Source: Deltaproteobacteria bacterium (GTDB lineage Bacteria > Desulfobacterota > Binatia > UBA9968). From it: a DNA stretch of 34,356 bases. The stretch is taken from assembly GCA_023250515.1 (NCBI GenBank), contig JAHFAO010000010.1, positions 1-34,356 of the forward strand, given 5' to 3'. A program made the translations under genes and the position numbers. Below, one piece after another: positions 1 to 7,980 of this stretch. Each line of letters opens with the position of its first letter. The first letter of the stretch is position 1. Under the pieces are notes generated by a model. It saw only the letters and a list, made by a program, of their open reading frames with translations. It had not been told where the DNA came from and made no database searches.

Positions 1-153
1 AAAGTAAACAAGCCGAGTGATGTTGTATTTGCCGGTGAAGCCCGGAACGAGCCTTTGCTTGTGTTCATAGACCCGCCGCTCTAGATCACTTGTGACACCT
101 GTATAAAGGGTGCGCGATTTGTTGGTCATGATGTAAACGTAATATTGTTTCAT
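1..153 (-). CDS. GIY-YIG nuclease family protein, 3' part missing
   Basis: The first 51 codons of a gene whose 3' end lies outside the window, read on the minus strand from the ATG at 151-153. The translation begins MKQYYVYIMTNKSRTLYTGV and continues with LERRVYEHK and a GFTGKYN segment. This matches the N-terminal half of small single-domain GIY-YIG proteins (YhbQ/UPF0213 type): a YVY in place of GIY, then YTGVT in place of the YIG strand, then the conserved Arg of the following helix. Such proteins are about 80-100 residues long and their cellular substrate is mostly unknown. No C-terminal partner domain can be judged here. Family assignment is firm, specific function is not. Confidence 0.85.
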   Translation of the reverse strand, partial: MKQYYVYIMTNKSRTLYTGVTSDLERRVYEHKQRLVPGFTGKYNITRLVYF

Positions 154-175
154 CCTGCCTAACAGCGACTAGTCC

Positions 176-210
176 GAGATTCTTCGTCGCTACGCTCCTC
201 AGAATGACAT
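176..210. repeat. Short palindromic intergenic repeat
   Basis: The spacer between the GIY-YIG gene and the bioA stop contains ATTCT (179-183) and AGAAT (201-205) around a GC-rich centre with tcgtcgctacgctcc. Short elements of this look are scattered between genes in many environmental proteobacterial genomes. Only one copy was noticed here, so repetitiveness is assumed, not shown. It could also act as a terminator for the convergent reading of neighbouring transcripts, but there is no T-run. Confidence 0.3.
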
Positions 211-222
211 CCACCGCACACA

Positions 223-1578
223 TCAGCCTTCCGTCACCGCCTTGATTGACTCCCACGTGACATCCAAAAGGCTCTTAAGCTCATCTTCGGCTATTGTCAG
301 TGGCGGCATCAGGATGATCACATCCCCTAACGGCCGTATCATTACATCTCTCCTTCGAGCCTCGAGAATGACCTTATGCCCTATTCTTTTTTCCGGCGCG
401 TAGTTCTTGCGCCCGCTTTTATCCTCGACCAGCTCAATTCCGACCATGAAGCCCCATTGGCGGACATCAGCCACGTGAGACAGCGAGAGAAAATCCTCTT
501 CCAGCCTGCGCTTGAGATGCGCGATCTTATCCTGCATCCGTTCGAGAATCTTCTCCTTCTTGAAAATCTCCAAACTAGCGAGAGCTACGGCGCAGCCAAG
601 GGGATTTCCGGTGTACGTGTGCCCATGAAAAAAACTTTTGCACTCTCCATACTCACCGAGAAATGCGGAAAAGATCTCTTCGGTAGCCAGAGTCGCAGCA
701 AGGGGGAGATAGCCGCCGGTGATCCCTTTGGCCAGACAGAGAATGTCCGGGCTCACGCCTGCGTGCTCGCAGGCAAACATCTTGCCGGTGCGGCCAAAGC
801 CAGTGGCCACTTCATCGAGGATGAAGAGAATTCGGTTCTTGCGGCAGATTTCGCTTAGAGCTTTCACATAACCCAATGGCTGGGACCACATCCCCGCTGC
901 CCCCTGCATCAGGGGCTCCATGATAAAGGCGGCAAGGGAGTCCCTCTCCCTGGAAAGCTTCTCTTCGGCTTCTTGAATCGCGCTTTGAAGGGCATCCTGC
1001 TCATTCATGTTTTGAAAGTAGCGAAAGATATGAGGCGGGTTGAGACGCAGTACAGGAAAGAGAAGCGGACGGTGAAAGCGGTGAAAGGTCTCGGAGTAAC
1101 CGACGCTCATGGCCCCAATAGTGTCTCCGTGATAGGCCTCAACGAGGGAAGCGAAGCGCGTGCGCTCTTTCTCCCCTTTGAGCTGCCAGTATTGAAAGGC
1201 CATCTTAAGGGCCACCTCCACTGCCGTAGCTCCGTTGTCCGAATAAAAAACTCGGTTGAGTCCTGACGGAGCGATCTCGATAAGCTTTTCGGCAAGCTCG
1301 ATGCCGGGCACATGGCTCAACCCAAGAAAAGTGGAGTGGGCAACACGGCCAATCTGCTCCCTCAATGCCTCATCTAGCTCTTGCCTTCGATGACCAAAGA
1401 CGTTGCACCAGAGAGAGGAGACCCCATCCAGATATTTCCTGCCCTTGATATCAACGAGATAATGCCCTTCACCTTTGGCAATAATGCATGGCTCCTCTCC
1501 CATCCACTCCTGCATCTGGGTAAAGGGATGCCAGAGGTAGGTATGATCCAGCCGCTTCAGCTCGTTGTTATCTGTCAT
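223..1578 (-). CDS. bioA: Adenosylmethionine--8-amino-7-oxononanoate aminotransferase (BioA)
   Basis: Class III PLP aminotransferase of biotin synthesis that converts KAPA to DAPA with S-adenosylmethionine as amino donor, in the cytosol. The 451-residue product has the family's usual length. Visible landmarks are the N-terminal HPFTQMQEW motif (17-25), [13 protein letters not shown] (113-125), EAYHGDT (147-153), [12 protein letters not shown] (254-265, Asp255 for the pyridine nitrogen) and [15 protein letters not shown] with the PLP lysine at 284. The ATG at 1578 is chosen because GGAGG lies 12 nt upstream and the product then starts just before the conserved [10 protein letters not shown]; an in-frame ATG at 1674 would add 32 residues with no family counterpart. 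bioF lies 177 nt upstream on the same strand, so the two are probably co-transcribed. bioB and bioD are not in the window. Confidence 0.95.
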   Translation of the reverse strand: MTDNNELKRLDHTYLWHPFTQMQEWMGEEPCIIAKGEGHYLVDIKGRKYLDGVSSLWCNVFGHRRQELDEALREQIGRVAHSTFLGLSHVPGIELAEKLIEIAPSGLNRVFYSDNGATAVEVALKMAFQYWQLKGEKERTRFASLVEAYHGDTIGAMSVGYSETFHRFHRPLLFPVLRLNPPHIFRYFQNMNEQDALQSAIQEAEEKLSRERDSLAAFIMEPLMQGAAGMWSQPLGYVKALSEICRKNRILFILDEVATGFGRTGKMFACEHAGVSPDILCLAKGITGGYLPLAATLATEEIFSAFLGEYGECKSFFHGHTYTGNPLGCAVALASLEIFKKEKILERMQDKIAHLKRRLEEDFLSLSHVADVRQWGFMVGIELVEDKSGRKNYAPEKRIGHKVILEARRRDVMIRPLGDVIILMPPLTIAEDELKSLLDVTWESIKAVTEG

Positions 1579-1755
1579 CCTTACCAATAGCCTCCGGTGC
1601 GAGCTTGGAGGGCGGGCGGCTGCCCCGAAAAAAGGCAGACGTCCGACACGGACGCTCTCAAAGAAGAGTGGCATCTTGGATTGATCATAATGGAGCAGAG
1701 GGGTAGAGACCCATCGGCTGCCATTGAGGGGCAGTCGGCCGCGCGACCCTTACAT

Positions 1756-2919
1756 CTACAGTTCATTCTTTGCTTTCTCGAACGCGCTTAGCGCCCGGTG
1801 GAGGTGCTCATGTGTATGCGTCGCCATGAGTGTGATCCGCAATCGAGAGCTCCCGGGAGGAACGGTGGGCGGGCGTATTCCCTGGGCAAAGACCCCTTGT
1901 TGCAATAACCGTTCTGAAAAGGCCATGCATTTCTGCGCATCACCGATGATGAGCGGTAGGATCTGGCTTTGACTCTGCCCTAGAGAAAAACCCAGCCTTT
2001 TTAGTCCTTCTCTGAGAGTCCGGCAGTTATGCCATAGGGCAAGACGTCTTTGCGGCTCTTTATTTAAAAGGTTAATGGCAGCAATGGCCATCGCAAGGAC
2101 AGCGGGTGGAAGAGAGGTGGTAAAGATAAAACTCCGAGAGCGGTTAATAAGAAGGTCGCGCAGCGCCTGGCTACCTGCCACATAAGCCCCAAAACCTCCC
2201 AGGGCCTTGCCCAGAGTCCCCATCTGAACTGGAACTCGTTTTCCTAGCCCCAATTTGGCTACGACGCCAGCCCCATTCGGCCCAAAGACCCCCGTGGCAT
2301 GGGCCTCATCAACCATAAGCATCGTCCCATATCGTTCCGCGAGATCAACGAGATCTGCAAGCGGGGCTTCATCTCCATCCATACTGAAGAGGGTCTCTGT
2401 AACAACTAGCCTTCGACCTTTCCCAGACGCTTTTTTTAACTCTTCCTCCAGGCGCTCCAAATCGCAGTGAGGATAGACTATTATCTTCGCCCGCGAGAGG
2501 CGGCAACCATCGATGATGCTGGCGTGGTTCAAGGCATCGCTAAAGATCACATCTCCTTCTCCCACCAGGGTGGAGAGGATACCAATGTTGGCTTGAAAGC
2601 CGGAGTTAAAAACCAGCGCGGCCTGAGTTCCTTTAAGCTCAGCGATTTTTTCTTCCAGCTCTTCATGGAGCGTCATGTTCCCCGATATGAGACGCGAGGC
2701 TCCAGAGCCACAGCCATAGCGATCAATGGCCTCTTTCGCCGCTTCGCGCAGCGCTGGATGATTGGCCAGTCCCAGGTAGTTGTTGGAGGAGAAATTCAGG
2801 ACCTCCTTGCCGTCGAGGATCAAAGTAGGCCCCTGCTCTCCTTCCACGCGGCGGAGTCTTCGATAGAGTCCCTCCTGCCTCATTTTCTCCAACTCATTTG
2901 GAATGAAATCCGTTGTCAT
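1756..2919 (-). CDS. bioF: 8-amino-7-oxononanoate synthase (BioF)
   Basis: PLP-dependent alpha-oxoamine synthase that condenses pimeloyl-thioester with L-alanine to give KAPA, the step before BioA. The 387 residues match the family length. Motifs include [14 protein letters not shown] (42-55), [11 protein letters not shown] (71-81), [11 protein letters not shown] with His132 that stacks on [17 protein letters not shown] (203-216) and [18 protein letters not shown] with the Schiff-base Lys238. Glycine C-acetyltransferase (Kbl) is the main alternative; adjacency to bioA favours BioF. A TATAAT on the minus strand (2940-2935) lies 16 nt upstream of the ATG, so the untranslated leader would be very short, and no clear Shine-Dalgarno is visible. 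No BirA-type operator was recognised. Confidence 0.94.
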   Translation of the reverse strand: MTTDFIPNELEKMRQEGLYRRLRRVEGEQGPTLILDGKEVLNFSSNNYLGLANHPALREAAKEAIDRYGCGSGASRLISGNMTLHEELEEKIAELKGTQAALVFNSGFQANIGILSTLVGEGDVIFSDALNHASIIDGCRLSRAKIIVYPHCDLERLEEELKKASGKGRRLVVTETLFSMDGDEAPLADLVDLAERYGTMLMVDEAHATGVFGPNGAGVVAKLGLGKRVPVQMGTLGKALGGFGAYVAGSQALRDLLINRSRSFIFTTSLPPAVLAMAIAAINLLNKEPQRRLALWHNCRTLREGLKRLGFSLGQSQSQILPLIIGDAQKCMAFSERLLQQGVFAQGIRPPTVPPGSSRLRITLMATHTHEHLHRALSAFEKAKNEL

Positions 2920-3030
2920 CTCAAGGCTAGACTTATTATAAGGTAGGCTTCATGGCAACCAGGGAGGTTGGTTCTTGGTTTGTGATATAATCCGTGAACT
3001 TGATCTCCTAGGATCGGCCTATCATTCCCT
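2920..3030. promoter_or_regulatory. Divergent promoter region between bioF and the RecB-like nuclease gene
   Basis: This 111-nt spacer serves two divergent genes. A TATAAT for the minus strand lies at 2935-2940 and another TATAAT for the plus strand at 2986-2991. Neither has a convincing TTGACA-like element 16-18 nt upstream, so the -10 calls rest on one hexamer each. The palindromic TTATTATAA at 2934-2942 is one base shorter than a BioR box and was not taken as one. Confidence 0.35.
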
Positions 3031-4533
3031 ATGGCTCATAGCAGAGTAACCCTCGACGAGCTAATACAGCGAGCTACGAGCGGACAGAGCTTTAATCACC
3101 ATCTCCTTTTTCGCCCTTCCTTGGTTTATCAAATGCTCTTTGATCCCTTCTGGATCTGGTGTGAATACCACGCTCCCAAGGAGGAAGCCGTGGATGAGAA
3201 GAGCCGTTACGACGAGATGCGGCTCCAGCGGGGAAAAGAGTTCGAAGAGAGCTGGGTGCGGAGTCACTATCCCTCAGCGGTTGCGATCGAGCCGGATTTT
3301 GGCTTTGAAGCACTCAAGAACACCCTGCGGGCAATGCTGGAAGGGGCCAGGGCGATATACCAACCCCATCTGTGGGACCTAGGGGGAGAGACTTACGGGA
3401 AGGGTGACCTCCTAATCTGCGACGATAGCCGTGCGTCTGACCTTGGACCTTTTCACTACCGCTTGGTGGAGATAAAGAGGTCTGGATCCTTGCAGGATTA
3501 CCATGTTCTCCAGGCGGCCTTCTATAACCGGATGCTAGGAAAGCTACAGGGATATATTCCGGAGCAGATCACCCTTGTTCTAAAAGAGACTAAGGAGAGC
3601 GTGTCCTACGCTGATAGGGAAAAGGCGCTTGATGAAACGATTTTACGATGGAAGGCCTTGCGTGACGGAGATTTCGTTCCTGAACCAGGAAGGCCGCCAA
3701 GGGTTACGGCCTCGCCCTGGCGGCTCTATGGAAGCAAGCTCGTAGAAACAAGGAAGGATTTGGTCCTCTTGGCTGGTGTCCCCAGGGGAGAACGAGCGAA
3801 GCTTCGTAGGGCGGGAATCCACAGGGTCGATCAGCTCTGGAACCTACAACTAGAGGAGAGCTGCGAAATTCTTGGCGAACACTATGGGACCACAGCCTAT
3901 TATGTGACGCAGGCCTACAAGACAGGGCAGCCTATCCTTAAGCCTGGATGTCAGCTGACCATTCCCCGAGCCAAACGACTCCTATACTTTGACTTTGAAA
4001 CTTCTGATGAAGTGCATCCAACAGAACCTCCTCATATCTACCTCATCGGCTGCTGGGATGCGATGCGGGACCAGTACGTCAAATTTCTTGCCCGGGGAGC
4101 GGGAGATGAGGGGGGAATCTTTAACGGGTTCCTTGACTATGTCGGTGATTTGGAGAATACACGGCTATATCACTGGACCGATTTTGAGATTAGGCAGATT
4201 AAGAAAGTTATCCGGCGCTGGCCAGCTCTAGAGGGGCCATTGGAAAGATTGATCTCATGCTGTGTCGATCTCAAACAAACAATCCAATCGACTGTTTACC
4301 TACCCGTCCCCACATTTTCCATCAAATCTGTGGCTCCTGCTCTGGGTTTCAACTGGCGGCAGGCTCACATAGGGGCCTTTGAAGCGATGGTTTGTTACTG
4401 GAACTATTTGGATAGCAGGGAGAAATCCGAAATGGATAAAGCGATCCTTTATAACGAGGATGACTGCCTAGCCATGTGGCATGTTGATCAAGAGCTTACG
4501 AAACGTTTGACAAAAACGAACTTGATAGCGTAG
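3031..4533 (+). CDS. TM0106-type RecB-like nuclease with C-terminal RNase H-like exonuclease domain
   Basis: A 500-residue predicted DNA nuclease with no helicase domain. The N-terminal half carries a PD-(D/E)XK core of the RecB/Cas4 type: GKGD with Asp126, VEIKRSG with Glu147 and Lys149, and QAAFY (161-165) matching the QxxxY signature. A short helix-hairpin-helix-like stretch (about 246-280, ERAKLRRAGIHRVDQLW) follows. The C-terminal half is a DEDD-type RNase H-like domain (YprB-like): LYFDFETSDE with Asp321 and Glu323, and YNEDDCLAMW with Asp478. Few cysteines are present and no clear Cas4-like iron-sulfur set was found. No CRISPR array or cas gene is nearby, so a repair or foreign-DNA role is only inferred. 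The next gene starts 52 nt downstream. Confidence 0.82.
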   Translation: MAHSRVTLDELIQRATSGQSFNHHLLFRPSLVYQMLFDPFWIWCEYHAPKEEAVDEKSRYDEMRLQRGKEFEESWVRSHYPSAVAIEPDFGFEALKNTLRAMLEGARAIYQPHLWDLGGETYGKGDLLICDDSRASDLGPFHYRLVEIKRSGSLQDYHVLQAAFYNRMLGKLQGYIPEQITLVLKETKESVSYADREKALDETILRWKALRDGDFVPEPGRPPRVTASPWRLYGSKLVETRKDLVLLAGVPRGERAKLRRAGIHRVDQLWNLQLEESCEILGEHYGTTAYYVTQAYKTGQPILKPGCQLTIPRAKRLLYFDFETSDEVHPTEPPHIYLIGCWDAMRDQYVKFLARGAGDEGGIFNGFLDYVGDLENTRLYHWTDFEIRQIKKVIRRWPALEGPLERLISCCVDLKQTIQSTVYLPVPTFSIKSVAPALGFNWRQAHIGAFEAMVCYWNYLDSREKSEMDKAILYNEDDCLAMWHVDQELTKRLTKTNLIA

Positions 4534-4585
4534 GTTGCTTCGAAATCCAGGATTTTTTTCTCAGTTGCTTCAGCGAGGTTTGTAA

Positions 4586-5572
4586 ATGAAATTCGGGATG
4601 TTCGTAATCGGAGACTACCACCCTCAGGCGAACAAGTCTTTGAGCGATTATTATGAGCAGATGCTGGAACAGGTAAAATGGGCTGAGGATCTCGGATATG
4701 AGTGTTTCTGGTTTGGAGAGCACCACTTTGACTTTTTTGGAGTGATTCCCTCTCCTCCGGTTTTCATGTCCGTCGCGGCAAAGCGGACTACGAAGATCCG
4801 GTTGGGCGTCGCCGTATCTCTTCTTCCTTACCGTAATCCTATTTTTGTTGCAGAAGAATACGCGATGGTGGATGTGTTGAGCGGTGGCAGGCTGGACTTC
4901 GGCGTTGGCAGAGGAACGCCGCCGGAATTAGTGGGCTTCGGGGTCAAAGAAGATAACCGAGACCTACTGGTGGAAAGCCTCGAGGTGGTTAAGATGGCCT
5001 GGCGCGAAGGGAAGGTTTCTTTTAAGGGGAGATACCATCAAATTCATGACGTGTCATTAAACGTCACACCCGTTCAGAAACCCACTCCTCCGTTGTACTT
5101 CGCCGCCTTGAGTCCTGGCTCTTATAAGGTCGCAGGAGAGCAGGGGTATCCCATTCTCGGGATTCCTTTTGCGAGCTGCAAGGACATCGCCGAGGTCAAG
5201 GAGAAGGTGTCCTTTTATAAGGACACCCTTTCGCGCTTCGGGCATAATCCTGCTGCCTTTGATGTCGTTCAATGCTTTCATGCCCACGTGGCCCCAAGCG
5301 ATGAAGAGGCCGATAGAAACGCCAGAGGCGCCATGAGCCTCTACTATAATGCGCGACTTCACATAAGACCGCGTACTTACGATCAGCTTTATGGGGAAAG
5401 GATGATCATGGTGGGCGACCCTAAACGTTGCATCGGGCAAATAGAGGAAATCAGAGAGACGGGAACCAACTATATTATCTTCATGATGAACTTTGCCACC
5501 TTGGAGCAGAAAAAAATCCTCGAGTCCATGGAGATCATGGCTAAAGAGGTGATTCCAAAGTTCGCTGAATGA
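4586..5572 (+). CDS. LLM class flavin-dependent oxidoreductase (luciferase-like)
   Basis: A 328-residue single-domain protein of the bacterial luciferase-like TIM-barrel family; these enzymes use reduced FMN or F420. Recognisable parts are the first strand MKFGMFV, the FWFGEHHFDFFG segment (about 47-58) typical of the family, RIRLGVAVSLLPYRNP-like text at about 70-88, and the DVLSGGRLDFGVGRG loop (about 97-111) that binds the flavin phosphate. The substrate cannot be read from the sequence; relatives include alkanal, nitrilotriacetate and sulfonate monooxygenases as well as F420 dehydrogenases. The ATG has only a weak upstream GCGAGG. It shares orientation with the nuclease gene upstream and ends 200 nt before the transporter operon. 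Confidence 0.88.
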   Translation: MKFGMFVIGDYHPQANKSLSDYYEQMLEQVKWAEDLGYECFWFGEHHFDFFGVIPSPPVFMSVAAKRTTKIRLGVAVSLLPYRNPIFVAEEYAMVDVLSGGRLDFGVGRGTPPELVGFGVKEDNRDLLVESLEVVKMAWREGKVSFKGRYHQIHDVSLNVTPVQKPTPPLYFAALSPGSYKVAGEQGYPILGIPFASCKDIAEVKEKVSFYKDTLSRFGHNPAAFDVVQCFHAHVAPSDEEADRNARGAMSLYYNARLHIRPRTYDQLYGERMIMVGDPKRCIGQIEEIRETGTNYIIFMMNFATLEQKKILESMEIMAKEVIPKFAE

Positions 5573-5738
5573 ATCCATCTGCATACAGCCCCCCGGGAAA
5601 CAGTAGATCTCCTTCCACACGTCAGCACGCAATCGCATTTAAACTGAGTCCAGCCCGCACAGCCGCCTCAGGCCACCGGGTCAGTTACGGTTATTGACCC
5701 CTCGGCATAGAGTGTTATAGGGGTAGATGAGGCTACTG

Positions 5739-5744
5739 TATAAT
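5739..5744 (+). promoter_or_regulatory. Candidate -10 element for the ABC transporter operon
   Basis: A perfect TATAAT lies 28 nt upstream of the first binding-protein ATG, preceded by TG. The best -35 match at 18 nt spacing is TTATAG (5715-5720), which is poor. A second possible pair is TTGACC (5694-5699) with TATAGG further left. The position fits an operon promoter in the 200-nt gap. Confidence 0.4.
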
Positions 5745-5772
5745 AGGTAATTACTGCAAAGGAGGGAAGCCT

Positions 5773-6795
5773 ATGTTGCGAAGCAGAAATTTCAGATTGG
5801 TCACAACCTCCTGGACTTTTTTTCTTGTCTTGCTCCTGGTAGTCGCCTTGCCGGTGTGGAGCGAGACTCTCGACGAGCTCCACAAGAAGGCTCTAAAAGA
5901 AGACGGGGTTCTAAACTGTTATTGTTCACTCGCTCAGATCAATGCAGAGAAGATTTACCCGGTGTTTGAAAAGCGCTTTCCCGGTATCAGGATCAACCAT
6001 GTGGATGCTACGTCCGATAAGCTTGCGGCTCGCGCTATCACTGAAGCTCGAGGGGGCAGGGTTATTGCTGATGTCCTGGAATTTGGACTTGAGAACGTAA
6101 TACAGGTTTATGAGCAGGGCCTTGTGCTAGAGAAGCTCCCGCCTGAAGCGGCAGACTATCCGGCTACCTTAAAAGGATCATATTGGGTTGCGAACAATAT
6201 GATCTTTTTCGTCGGTGCATGGAATACCGATCGGGTCAAGAAGCAGGAAGAGCCCAAGTCTTTTGACGATTTTGCCGATCCCAAATGGAAAGGCAGGCTG
6301 ATTGCTGAGCCGAGAGATGCGGAGCTGGTCATAGGGCTGATGCACAAGCACAAGAGCCTGGAGAAAGCCCGCGCCATCCTCAGTAAGATCGCCGCCAACA
6401 ACGTGGAGTTCCACAAGGGACACTCGCAGCTTGCAGAGTTATTAGTGGCCGGACAGGCAGGGGCTTGTTTTACCTGCTATTCTCACCATTATCCGCCGCG
6501 GATCAAGAAGGGGGCGCCGCTGGGTTATTTTCTTACAGAAGGAATCGCAGGGATCATCGTAGTTGCAGTCATGAAGAATCCGCCTCATCCGAACACCGCG
6601 TGGCTCTTCGCGCGGTGGGCTGCGTCAGAGGAGGGCCAAAAGGTTTATGCCATGGGCGGCCGCACACCGGCTCATCCGAAGGTCGAACCCACTGAGAAAA
6701 TCCGGCCGAAGACAATCTATGCGGTTGGGGCCGACGACGTGAAACAGTTTCCCAAGTACGAGAAGATATGGAAAGAGATATTCAAATTGCGGTGA
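5773..6795 (+). CDS. ABC transporter substrate-binding protein, iron(III)-type fold, paralogue 1
   Basis: A 340-residue exported binding protein. Residues 1-30 form a Sec signal peptide with likely cleavage after VWS. The mature protein has the type II binding-protein pattern seen in Fe(III)/AfuA-like proteins: TLDELHKKA (32-40), FEKRFPGIRINHVDATSDKLAARAITEARGG region (65-95), WNTDRVKKQEEPKSFDDFADPKWKG region (150-174), HSQLAELLVAGQ (217-228), HHYPPRIKKGAP (238-249) and NTAWLFARW (274-282). It has Cys49-Tyr-Cys51 in the first ligand loop, where the next gene's product has Phe-Tyr-Gly, plus a Cys232-x2-Cys235 shared by both. AGGAGGG precedes the ATG at good spacing. First gene of a four-gene importer operon; the ligand is unknown. 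Confidence 0.88.
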   Translation: MLRSRNFRLVTTSWTFFLVLLLVVALPVWSETLDELHKKALKEDGVLNCYCSLAQINAEKIYPVFEKRFPGIRINHVDATSDKLAARAITEARGGRVIADVLEFGLENVIQVYEQGLVLEKLPPEAADYPATLKGSYWVANNMIFFVGAWNTDRVKKQEEPKSFDDFADPKWKGRLIAEPRDAELVIGLMHKHKSLEKARAILSKIAANNVEFHKGHSQLAELLVAGQAGACFTCYSHHYPPRIKKGAPLGYFLTEGIAGIIVVAVMKNPPHPNTAWLFARWAASEEGQKVYAMGGRTPAHPKVEPTEKIRPKTIYAVGADDVKQFPKYEKIWKEIFKLR

Positions 6796-6910
6796 GGGGA
6801 AACGAGCGTAAGAGAGAAGGCCACGCTTGTCGTAAACAGAGTATGAAACCAAAGCGGGTACAGGAAGCAAGGTTGACCTGACCTGAATGGATTCGATAGA
6901 AGGAGGTTTT

Positions 6911-7933
6911 ATGCATAGAAAAAAACGGCTAGGTTTTCTCATTCTTTGCGGTCTGATTCTGAGTTGCCTGCTCTTCCTCTCCTACTCGCCGGCAACGAGC
7001 CAGACCTTAGACGAGGTCTATAAGCAGGCGTTAAAGGAGGGAGGGACCCTTAACTTTTACGGGACCCTGGCCCAGATCAATGCAGCCAAAATTCTTCCTG
7101 AGTTCGAGAAGCGCTTCCCTGGGATTAAAGTCAATCACGTTGACGCCACTGCTGATAAACTTGCGGCCCGCGCTATTACCGAAGCCCGTGGAGGAAGAGT
7201 CATAGCGGACATTTTCCAATTTGCGCTTGAAAACATCGTGCAGGTCTACGAGCAGGGGCTTGTCCTGGAAAAGCTTCCACCCGAAGCGGCGGCCTACCCC
7301 GACAACTTGAAAGGTTCGTATTGGCTGGCGTCCGAACCGATCTTTATTATTGGCGCTTGGAATACGAACTTAGTCAAAAAAGCGGACGAACCCAGGCAAT
7401 TTGAAGACTTTGCCGATCTTAAATGGAAAAACAAGCTAATTGGCGAGCCCAGGGATGCAGAGCTGCTGATAGGCATGACTCACAAGTATAAGAGCATGGA
7501 GAAGGCTGTTTCCCTGCTTAAGAAGATTGCCACAAATAGTGTGGAGTTTCATAAAGGCCACTCCCAGCTTGCTGAATTGTTGGTGGCGGGTCAGGCCGCG
7601 GCCTGCATCACCTGCTACGCCCACCACTACCCGCCCCGAATCAAGAAGGGCGCTCCGGTCAACTATATGCTGGCGGAAGGAATCGCTACTATAACTGCAA
7701 CCGCGCTTCCGAAGGGCGCGCCTCATCCGAACACGGCGTGGCTCTTCGCGCGTTGGTCCGCTAGTGAGGAGGGACAAAAGGTTTATGCCATGGGTGGCCG
7801 GACGCCGGCCCATCCTAAGGTAGAGCCGGTTGAGAAGACTCGGCCGGAAAAAATCTACGCCGTGACTGCCGCCGAGCTTAAAGAGTTTTCTAAATACGAG
7901 AAAATTTGGAAAGAGATCTTCCGGCTCCGGTAA
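6911..7933 (+). CDS. ABC transporter substrate-binding protein, iron(III)-type fold, paralogue 2
   Basis: A second 340-residue exported binding protein, aligned without gaps to the preceding one; over residues 31-100 I count 55 of 70 identical positions (79%). The signal peptide (1-30) probably ends at ATS. The first ligand loop reads NFYGT (48-52) instead of NCYCS, while the CxxC at 232-235 is kept. The ATG at 6911 is preferred over the in-frame ATG at 6887 because AGGAGG (6901-6906) sits directly upstream and the signal peptide then starts with the usual basic residues. It follows paralogue 1 by 115 nt and precedes the permease by 47 nt. A recent tandem duplication with one diverged binding site is the simplest reading. 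Confidence 0.88.
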   Translation: MHRKKRLGFLILCGLILSCLLFLSYSPATSQTLDEVYKQALKEGGTLNFYGTLAQINAAKILPEFEKRFPGIKVNHVDATADKLAARAITEARGGRVIADIFQFALENIVQVYEQGLVLEKLPPEAAAYPDNLKGSYWLASEPIFIIGAWNTNLVKKADEPRQFEDFADLKWKNKLIGEPRDAELLIGMTHKYKSMEKAVSLLKKIATNSVEFHKGHSQLAELLVAGQAAACITCYAHHYPPRIKKGAPVNYMLAEGIATITATALPKGAPHPNTAWLFARWSASEEGQKVYAMGGRTPAHPKVEPVEKTRPEKIYAVTAAELKEFSKYEKIWKEIFRLR

Positions 7934-7980
7934 GAGGCCTTTACGATCCATAGGTCTTGCGGCTGTGACAGGGGTCAAGC

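Noticed and set aside
376-858. 160-codon plus-strand frame inside bioA
   Set aside because: It lies wholly opposite a clear BioA coding region and has no recognisable domain or ribosome site.
2934-2942. TTATTATAA before bioF as a BioR operator
   Set aside because: The BioR box is a 10-bp TTAT-x-x-ATAA palindrome; this one has a single central base, and it overlaps a -10 hexamer that explains it.
3031-4533. cas4 gene of a CRISPR system
   Set aside because: The RecB-like domain is fused to an RNase H-like domain, no Cas4-like cysteine cluster was found, and no repeat-spacer array or other cas gene was seen in the window.
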